Below are positions 1 through 4,170 of a DNA stretch of 5,594 bases, one piece after another; the stretch's first letter is position 1, and every line of letters begins with the position of its first letter. The notes beneath the pieces are model-generated. The model had not been told where the DNA came from. It worked only from the letters and a program-made list of their open reading frames with translations, and did not search any database. Origin of the DNA: an uncultured Stomatobaculum sp. (lineage in GTDB: Bacteria; Bacillota; Clostridia; Lachnospirales; Lachnospiraceae); NCBI GenBank assembly GCA_938010625.1, contig CALLVJ010000214.1, positions 1 to 5,594 on the forward strand, written 5' to 3'. The position numbers and the translations under genes are program-made.

Positions 1-540
1 CGTCTTCGAAGAAGAGGCATGAACTACCTTGCCATCGCCAATGTACATTGCGACATGGCTCACCCCGCCGCCCTTCGCATAGAAGAGCAGGTCGCCCGGC
101 TGCATGGTATCTGCTGTCACCGTTCTGCCCTCGCCGGCCTGTTCTGCCGAGCTTCGGCTGATCGACACGCCGCCTGCATGGCTTAAGATGTAACGCGTAA
201 AGCCTGAACAGTCTACACCGCTGTGCGGATCTGTGCCGCCCCAGACATAACGTCCGCCGACAAAAGAGAGCGCGTAGTCAACCACCTGCTGACGGACACT
301 CGCCTTCTGTCCTGCCTCTGCTGCCGCGGCTTCCGCTGCAGCTGCCTCCGCTGCAGCCGCCTCTTCTGCTGCTCTTGCCTCTTCTGCCGCGCGCGCCTCT
401 TCTTCCTGCTTCTTTGCCTCTTCGACCCACGCTGCCGTATTCTTCGTGACCTTGGTGCTCGCCATCGAAGTCATTGCGCTCCCAGCCGAAATAAACGAGG
501 CAAGCGCTGCCATTGCAAGATATCCCTTCAAACGATTCAT
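1..540 (-). CDS. Secreted NlpC/P60 peptidoglycan hydrolase with Ala/Glu helical linker (3' end beyond window)
   Basis: The frame is open from the ATG at 538-540 to the left edge, giving 180 residues with no stop, so the C-terminus is missing. GGAGG at 549-553, 8 bases upstream, supports the start. Residues 1-27 look like a Sec signal peptide: MNRLKG, then a hydrophobic Ala-rich stretch, with possible cleavage after SMA (25-27). No lipobox cysteine is seen. Residues 37-78 are an Ala/Glu-rich, probably helical or coiled linker. The NlpC/P60 domain starts near residue 82: GGRYVWGG (95-102), the catalytic Cys111 in GVDCSGF, His162 in SHVAMYIGDG, and the third polar residue His174 in VVHAS. NlpC/P60 enzymes are cysteine peptidases that usually cut D-Glu/DAP-type bonds in stem peptides; the exact bond here is not known. 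The gene has its own promoter and follows a terminator. It is a paralogue of the peptidase at 803-1945 but lacks the transmembrane anchor. Only a short C-terminal piece, about 10-25 residues, should be missing. Confidence 0.93.
   Translation of the reverse strand, partial: MNRLKGYLAMAALASFISAGSAMTSMASTKVTKNTAAWVEEAKKQEEEARAAEEARAAEEAAAAEAAAAEAAAAEAGQKASVRQQVVDYALSFVGGRYVWGGTDPHSGVDCSGFTRYILSHAGGVSISRSSAEQAGEGRTVTADTMQPGDLLFYAKGGGVSHVAMYIGDGKVVHASSSKT
316..360 (-). repeat. Three 15-bp units encoding an (AAAAE)x3 linker
   Basis: Codons 61-75 of the secreted hydrolase encode three back-to-back AAAAE units (360-346, 345-331, 330-316), preceded by EEARAAEEA-type sequence. The DNA units are related but not identical (GCN and GAR codons). 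The encoded segment should form a rigid helix separating the signal peptide from the catalytic domain. The repeat makes length variation between strains plausible. Confidence 0.7.
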
Positions 541-600
541 TGATTGTCCCTCCAACAAAGTAGTTTTGGACGCTCTCTCATACTCATGTCCTTATTACAG

Positions 601-629
601 AACAATTCCTTACTTGTTACGGAATTATT
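601..629 (-). other. Hairpin at the 5' end of the hydrolase leader transcript
   Basis: On the minus strand AATAATTCC (629-621) pairs with GGAATTGTT (609-601), giving a 9-bp stem with one G-U pair and an 11-base loop. Outer GTCC (635-632) and GGAC (591-588) could extend it after an internal loop. It would lie at or very near the predicted transcript start (about 632), in a leader of about 90 bases. It could protect the 5' end of the mRNA. No riboswitch class is recognised. Confidence 0.4.
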
Positions 630-632
630 ACG
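616..632 (-). promoter_or_regulatory. Degenerate WalR-like direct repeat at the transcription start
   Basis: The minus strand reads CGTAAT-AATTC-CGTAAC, an 11-bp-spaced repeat matching TGTWAH-N5-TGTWAH at five of six positions in each half. It covers the predicted start site, where a bound protein would block initiation. A single further half, TGTAAT, sits 22 bp away at 594-599. The same bases also form the leader hairpin, so the match may be coincidental. Confidence 0.25.
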
Positions 633-638
633 GACGCT

Positions 639-667
639 AGTATACTCCAGCGCAACCTACGCGTCAA
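639..667 (-). promoter_or_regulatory. Sigma-A-type promoter of the secreted NlpC/P60 gene
   Basis: On the minus strand the -35 box TTGACG (667-662) and the -10 box TATACT (644-639) are separated by exactly 17 bp. Each box differs from consensus at one position. The predicted start is near 632, leaving a leader of about 90 bases before the ATG at 540. The sequence just upstream of -35 is A/T-rich and carries the candidate regulator site at 672-688. Confidence 0.85.
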
Positions 668-671
668 GTTT

Positions 672-688
672 TTTACAAAATGTTTACA
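672..688 (-). promoter_or_regulatory. Candidate WalR (YycF) operator upstream of the -35 box
   Basis: The minus strand reads TGTAAA-CATTT-TGTAAA, two identical hexamers at 11-bp spacing. This fits the pattern TGTWAH-N5-TGTWAH described for the WalR/YycF response regulator of Bacillus and Staphylococcus at every defined position. The site ends 4 bp upstream of the -35 box, where an activator could contact RNA polymerase. Many WalR targets in those genera are peptidoglycan hydrolases, which matches the downstream gene. Binding is inferred; no regulator gene lies in the window. Confidence 0.6.
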
Positions 689-690
689 AA

Positions 691-715
691 CAGCCGTCTG
701 ACATACGACGAGCTG
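691..715 (-). other. Short imperfect hairpin between terminator and promoter
   Basis: On the minus strand CAGC-T-CGTC pairs with GACG-GCTG around the 8-base loop GTATGTCA: eight pairs with one bulged T. Only TTTG follows, so it is at best a weak back-up terminator behind the strong one at 731-774. It may have no function. Confidence 0.3.
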
Positions 716-730
716 CTGTTTCTCGCGCAT

Positions 731-774
731 AAAAAGAGAGAACTCTGTACGAATATCTGCACAAAGTTCTCTCT
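731..774 (-). terminator. Rho-independent terminator of the long minus-strand operon
   Basis: On the minus strand AGAGAGAACTTTGT (774-761) pairs with ACAGAGTTCTCTCT (748-735), a 14-bp stem with one G-U pair. A further G-U and a C-G can form inside it, leaving a loop of about 8 bases. A T-run follows directly (735-731), as expected for termination in the leftward direction. The structure begins 28 bases after the stop codon of the bitopic peptidase gene. The plus strand has no matching T-run, so the terminator is one-directional. Confidence 0.88.
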
Positions 775-779
775 GTATT

Positions 780-796
780 GTTACAAAAATGTTACG
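780..796 (-). promoter_or_regulatory. Second WalR-like repeat between stop codon and terminator
   Basis: The minus strand reads CGTAAC-ATTTT-TGTAAC, with one half perfect and the other one base off the TGTWAH pattern, at the correct 11-bp spacing. It lies more than 110 bp upstream of the -35 box of the secreted hydrolase. That is far for direct activation, though cooperative binding with the site at 672-688 is possible. It could be chance in A/T-rich sequence. Confidence 0.3.
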
Positions 797-802
797 CTAC
801 CT

Positions 803-1945
803 TTACTCTCCGATCATATTTCGGATATGCACGGGCGTGCGGTAATTCCAGCGCGATACCATGATGCCGTTTCTCTCATTGGAGGCATGTACCACTCTGC
901 CATCGCCGATGTACATCGCGACATGGTTTACACGGCTGCCATTGCTGTAGAAAACCAGATCGCCGGGCTTCGCCTCGTCAATTGAGACCTCTCTGCCCTG
1001 CTGTGCCTGCTCCGCCGCCGTGCGGTTGATGTACACGCCGCCTGCGTGGCTCAGAATGTAGCGCGTAAACCCTGAACAGTCCACGCCGGAGTAGGGATTC
1101 TCGCCGCCCCAGACATAGCGACCGCCGAGGAAGGAGAGCGCATAAGCGCGGATGCTCTGGCGCCGTGGCGTTGCCCGCTCTCTCCGCTGTTCCTCCTGGA
1201 ATTCCTGGGAGCGAACCACACCTTCGTACTGGTCATAATTATCAGACGCCTCAGAGAGCATGGCGCGCGACTGCTCTAACTCTGCCGCGATCTGCATGGT
1301 GTTTCGGCGCTGCCGCGAGCCCATCAGCACCGAGAGCTGCACATTGCTCTCCCGCTGCAAAATGATCTCCGCCGGTGTCCCCGCGACTTTGTCATAGGTA
1401 TCAGGCTCACCGGCATCCCCGAGAGACAATGGCTGCAAATCCTCTGCGCTCTTTGCCTCGCCCGCCGATGTCTTGCTTGCCTGCGTCTCTGCGGCAGCCG
1501 TCTCACCGCTCTCGGCGGTACTGCTCTCCGCCGGAAGGCCCAGCTTTCCGCGGATTTCACTGTCTCTGCCCTGCAGATTTTCGATGTTATTTTTGATCTC
1601 AGCGGAAACTTCCTGGAGATTCTGCATCTCCTTGTCCTGCTGCGCGCTGTAGGCCCGCAGATTCTGGTTCTCCGAGCGTATCTTATCCTGCTCAGCGCGA
1701 AGCTGTGCAATCTCCTGCTCCAATGCAACCTTCTGGCGCGCCACCGGTTTTAAAAGTGCCGCCGAAATTAGACCGTAGCCGGTCAAACCAAGCAGAAGGA
1801 GCAGAATGGTCAGCAGACCTTTGAAAAAGAAACGCGGAAGCTGGAACTGCACGGGCTTTTTCTCGCTGTTTGAGAGCAACAGCAATGTAAAACCCGTGTC
1901 CTTCTTACTTTGTTTCCGGGGCCTTCCGGTTTGCTTCCAAAACAT
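803..1945 (-). CDS. Bitopic membrane-anchored coiled-coil NlpC/P60 peptidase
   Basis: The protein has 380 residues from the ATG at 1943-1945. AGGAGG (1960-1955) with a 9-base spacer selects this start over an in-frame one at 1993, whose extra residues are an Arg-rich out-of-frame reading of the bactofilin tail. Residues 1-40 are basic and cytoplasmic, with the segment FTLLLLSNSEKKPVQFQLPR (19-38). Residues 41-64 form one transmembrane helix. Residues 67-135 are a coiled coil ending in IRGKLGLP. Residues 139-185 are Ala/Glu/Ser-rich and disordered. A second helical stretch (about 215-260) leads to the C-terminal NlpC/P60 domain: GGRYVWGG, catalytic Cys290 in GVDCSGF, His341 in NHVAMYIGDG and His353 in VVHAS. 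The topology puts the cysteine peptidase outside, tethered to the membrane and with a cytoplasmic tail able to contact the bactofilin encoded just before it. The overlap with that gene suggests translational coupling. Cell-wall stem peptides are the expected substrate. The family assignment is firm; the partnership is inferred. Confidence 0.93.
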   Translation of the reverse strand: MFWKQTGRPRKQSKKDTGFTLLLLSNSEKKPVQFQLPRFFFKGLLTILLLLLGLTGYGLISAALLKPVARQKVALEQEIAQLRAEQDKIRSENQNLRAYSAQQDKEMQNLQEVSAEIKNNIENLQGRDSEIRGKLGLPAESSTAESGETAAAETQASKTSAGEAKSAEDLQPLSLGDAGEPDTYDKVAGTPAEIILQRESNVQLSVLMGSRQRRNTMQIAAELEQSRAMLSEASDNYDQYEGVVRSQEFQEEQRRERATPRRQSIRAYALSFLGGRYVWGGENPYSGVDCSGFTRYILSHAGGVYINRTAAEQAQQGREVSIDEAKPGDLVFYSNGSRVNHVAMYIGDGRVVHASNERNGIMVSRWNYRTPVHIRNMIGE

Positions 1946-2372
1946 GTTTCTCTGCCTCCTTCTGCGCGCCCTCCTGCACCTTCTGCACGCCATCCTGCAC
2001 TTTCTGCAGCGATGTCATGGTGCACTTTCCAGCGAAGGATGCGCCCTCCGCAATCACCAGAGACTTGGTCGTAATATCGCCAATGATCTTGCCGCTCTCA
2101 GTGACCTCCAGGCGCTCCCGCACAAAAATATTGCCCTGCACGGTTCCTGCAATCAGCATGTTTTCACTCCGGACATCTCCCTCCACATAGCCATTCGCGC
2201 CAATAATGAGATAGCCGTCGGAGATTGCCTCTCCCTTGATTCTACCGTCGATTCTTGTCGTGTCCTGGGTGTGTAACGTGCCCTCTACCCGCGTCTTCTC
2301 GCCGATGATGGTGTCGATTTTGTTCCCGGACACGGGTGCAACCGGCTCAGCCTTGCTCTTTGAACTAAACAT
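1905..2372 (-). CDS. Bactofilin cytoskeletal protein
   Basis: The protein has 155 residues; AAGGAGG (2386-2380), 7 bases before the ATG, supports the start. Residues 18-118 match the bactofilin (DUF583, right-handed beta-helix) pattern: DTIIGEKTRVEGTL, then RIDGRIKGE, GANGYVEGDVRSE, IAGTVQGNIFVRERLEV, GKIIGDITTKSLVIAEGASFAGKCTM. Regular Gly/Val/Ile spacing marks the coils. The short N-terminus (MFSSKSKAE) is typical of the membrane-proximal disordered tail in this family. Bactofilins self-assemble into filaments without nucleotides and localise cell-wall enzymes. The C-terminus (121-155) is a charged helix with three heptad units (QKVQDGV, QKVQEGA, QKEAEKH) that is outside the core and could bind a partner or bundle filaments. 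A bitopic wall peptidase overlaps its 3' end and a HAAS membrane protein precedes it by 34 bases. The length fits small bactofilins. Confidence 0.95.
   Translation of the reverse strand: MFSSKSKAEPVAPVSGNKIDTIIGEKTRVEGTLHTQDTTRIDGRIKGEAISDGYLIIGANGYVEGDVRSENMLIAGTVQGNIFVRERLEVTESGKIIGDITTKSLVIAEGASFAGKCTMTSLQKVQDGVQKVQEGAQKEAEKHVLEANRKAPETK
1944..2006 (-). repeat. 21-bp tandem repeat encoding heptads and carrying the next gene's RBS
   Basis: Three 21-bp units (2006-1986, 1985-1965, 1964-1944) encode QKVQDGV, QKVQEGA and QKEAEKH. The first two match at 18 of 21 bases. The third begins with the same CAGAAGG and then diverges. It contains the AGGAGG Shine-Dalgarno sequence and the ATG of the bitopic peptidase in another frame. 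The same bases thus encode a bactofilin tail helix and start the next protein. Confidence 0.75.
1955..1960 (-). promoter_or_regulatory. Shine-Dalgarno site inside the bactofilin gene
   Basis: AGGAGG on the minus strand, within AGAAGGAGG, lies 9 bases before the ATG at 1945. It fixes the start of the bitopic peptidase inside the bactofilin coding region. It would be swept by ribosomes translating bactofilin, which favours coupled synthesis. Confidence 0.8.
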
Positions 2373-2406
2373 GTCCTCTCCTCCTTCTGTCTCTCTATTG
2401 ATTTGT

Positions 2407-2892
2407 TCAGCGCTGAAAAAACTGCAGCAGAGCCTGGTATACGAAGCTGATCAGCAGCAGCGCCAAAATGACGGGCGCTGCCCAGATGATGAGGCGCGCA
2501 ATGGCGAGCACCAGAAGCACGACAAATAAAAGGAACAGAAATCCCGCCACCCAGGGGTTCACCTGCCGCATCTCGACATGGACATTCTGATCTTCCTGCT
2601 GTTCTCTTTCCTCACCCTGCGCTCGGTAATAACCGCCTGCATCTCTGCCGCGATCTCCCTCGGGATTTTGATCCGGAACGCCGTCCACCTGATAGCCTGC
2701 GGCATCCAGGATGGAACGAGCAATCAGTGAGGGGTTGCCGAGCTCAGAAAGCACTTCCTCCTCCCGGCGCCCTTTTGCGACTTCCTCTTCGATATAACTG
2801 CGGTAATAGGCTACATTTTCCGCGACCAGACGGTCAGCGCCCTCCTCGCGGAGCCGCGCTGCCAGTTCATCTAAAAATTCCTGCTTTGTCAT
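2407..2892 (-). CDS. HAAS-domain (DUF1700-like) membrane protein
   Basis: The protein has 161 residues from the ATG at 2890-2892. Residues 1-65 fit the HAAS/DUF1700 helical domain: MTKQEFLDEL, VAYYRSYIEEEVAKG and the motif LSELGNPSLIARSIL (48-62). Residues 66-112 form a hydrophilic, Gly/Glu/Gln-rich linker. Residues 114-152 are strongly hydrophobic and make one long or two closely spaced membrane helices, with a short C-terminal tail ending QFFQR. HAAS proteins are membrane-associated regulators or adaptors, often encoded next to PadR-type repressors; no such repressor is present here. An alternative GTG start at 2910 would overlap the upstream stop by four bases but has no Shine-Dalgarno sequence. 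For the ATG, GGGAGG is present but only 3 bases away. I prefer the ATG because the family normally begins with MTKQEF-like sequence. Placement before the bactofilin suggests an envelope role; the function is unknown. Confidence 0.85.
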   Translation of the reverse strand: MTKQEFLDELAARLREEGADRLVAENVAYYRSYIEEEVAKGRREEEVLSELGNPSLIARSILDAAGYQVDGVPDQNPEGDRGRDAGGYYRAQGEEREQQEDQNVHVEMRQVNPWVAGFLFLLFVVLLVLAIARLIIWAAPVILALLLISFVYQALLQFFQR

Positions 2893-2906
2893 AAGCCTCC
2901 CATCCG

Positions 2907-4169
2907 TCACAGCGTGTGAATGAAGAGACCGCTCCGAAGCTTCGGCTCAAACCAGGTAGACTTCGGCGGCATCAGAAGACCTGCGTCCGCGACGGAGAGC
3001 AGTTCTTCCATCTGGGTCGGATACATGAGAAAAGCAACGCCGCCCCTTTGATCAACCAGGCTCTTCAACGCCTCACTGCCGCGAATGCCGCCGATAAAAC
3101 GGATGCGATCCGAGGTTCTGGGATCCTGAATGCCGAGCAGCGGCGCCAGCACGAAATTCTGTAGAAAGGAGACATCCAAGCCTTCGACCGGATCCTCTGC
3201 GCGGAGTTCTTCGCGCACGGCGAGTGCATACCATCTGCCCTCGAGATACATGCCAAGCTCGCCTTTTTTACCGGGCGTCGGCACTGTCTCGCCGCAGTCA
3301 CGGATTGTGAAAGCCTGATCCAGCGCGAGCAAAAGATCCGCCGCGCTCTCGCCGTTCAGATCAGCGACCACACGGTTATACGGGAGAATCCGAAGTTCAT
3401 CCTCCGGGAACAGCACTGAGAGGAAGTAATTGAACTCCTCCTCGCCCCTGTAGTCAGGATGCTCTGCTCTCCGCTTCAGCGCTACCTGGACTGCCGACGC
3501 CGCGCGGTGATGGCCATCTGCAATATAGGTAACTGGCACTTCTCGGAAGCCCTCCGTGATAGCCCTCACCTCCGCCGGATCTTCGACGCGGTACACGCGG
3601 TGGCGGATGCCGTCCTCACTCACAAAATCATAGAGTGGAGCTTGCTGCTTGGCGCGCGCCTCGCAGGCCTTCAGCGCCGCTGTGCCGCGGTAGGTCAGAA
3701 AAATGGGGCCCGTCTGCGCATTCACAATGTCCACATGGCGGATGCGATCCCTCTCTTTTTCCTCTCTCGTACTCTCATGCTTCCTGACCACCTGATTCAG
3801 GTAATCATCGACCGAAGAACAGGCGACCACCCCTGTCTGGCTGTGTCCCTGTAAAAGCGGTGCGAGCACACCGCTCTCTACGGTCAGCTCATAGAAATAA
3901 TAGACCGGCATCTCTTCCCGCACGTAGATGCCTGCGGCAGTCTGCTCCCGCAGCATGTCCCGCGCCTTCTCATAGACTTCCTGCGCATACATGTCACAGT
4001 CCGCCGGGAACTGTGTCTCCGGGCGGTCTATGTTCAGAAACGAAAGCGGATGCCCCTGCACCGCTGCTCTTGCTTCCTCCCGCGTATAGACATCGTAGGG
4101 GAGTGCCGCAACTTCCGCCGCCTGCTTCTCATTCGGGCGAAGGGCACGAAACGCCTTTACTTCTGCCAT
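2907..4169 (-). CDS. DUF1015 family protein, serCA-linked
   Basis: The protein has 420 residues, full length for the family; AGGAGG (4180-4175), 5 bases before the ATG, supports the start. DUF1015 hallmarks are FRALRP (7-12), LPYDVYTREEA (23-33), LNIDRPE (45-51), RKHESTREEKERDR (129-142), YIADGHHRAAS (215-225) and the C-terminal MPPKSTWFEPKLRSGLFIH (400-418). No signal peptide or membrane helix is seen, so it is cytoplasmic. The biochemical function is not established as far as I know. The gene starts 1 base after the serA stop, which puts it in the serine pathway by context, and no phosphoserine phosphatase gene is seen here. The DGHHR motif resembles the GxHR-type active-site motif of the ParB/sulfiredoxin fold, which includes the free-serine kinases SerK and SbnI. 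A role in phosphoserine conversion is therefore a reasonable guess but unproven. Confidence 0.92.
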   Translation of the reverse strand: MAEVKAFRALRPNEKQAAEVAALPYDVYTREEARAAVQGHPLSFLNIDRPETQFPADCDMYAQEVYEKARDMLREQTAAGIYVREEMPVYYFYELTVESGVLAPLLQGHSQTGVVACSSVDDYLNQVVRKHESTREEKERDRIRHVDIVNAQTGPIFLTYRGTAALKACEARAKQQAPLYDFVSEDGIRHRVYRVEDPAEVRAITEGFREVPVTYIADGHHRAASAVQVALKRRAEHPDYRGEEEFNYFLSVLFPEDELRILPYNRVVADLNGESAADLLLALDQAFTIRDCGETVPTPGKKGELGMYLEGRWYALAVREELRAEDPVEGLDVSFLQNFVLAPLLGIQDPRTSDRIRFIGGIRGSEALKSLVDQRGGVAFLMYPTQMEELLSVADAGLLMPPKSTWFEPKLRSGLFIHTL

Positions 4170-4170
4170 A

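Noticed and set aside
223..543. Plus-strand Cys-rich open frame (repeated Cys/Arg/Leu)
   Set aside because: It is the antisense reading of the Ala/Glu linker (GCN/GAR codons) of the secreted hydrolase, which has signal peptide, RBS, promoter and catalytic motifs on the minus strand.
541..635. Riboswitch or T-box in the leader of the secreted hydrolase
   Set aside because: At about 90 bases with one A/U-rich hairpin and no terminator or conserved core, it matches no class I can recognise.
615..646. Divergent plus-strand promoter (TTGTTA ... TATACT) sharing the palindromic AGTATACT
   Set aside because: The spacer would be 20 bp, the -35 match is weak, and no plausible plus-strand gene follows; the minus-strand promoter has a 17-bp spacer and a clear gene.
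680..985. 101-residue plus-strand open frame spanning the terminator
   Set aside because: It crosses the terminator hairpin and the antisense of the NlpC/P60 C-terminus and has no RBS or domain.
1946..1993. Longer start for the bitopic peptidase at 1993
   Set aside because: The 16 extra residues are an Arg-rich out-of-frame reading of the bactofilin tail, and AGGAGG is correctly spaced only for the ATG at 1945.
1806..2276. 156-residue plus-strand open frame
   Set aside because: Lies antisense to the bactofilin and the start of the bitopic peptidase, has no RBS or recognisable domain, and its composition follows from the opposite strand.
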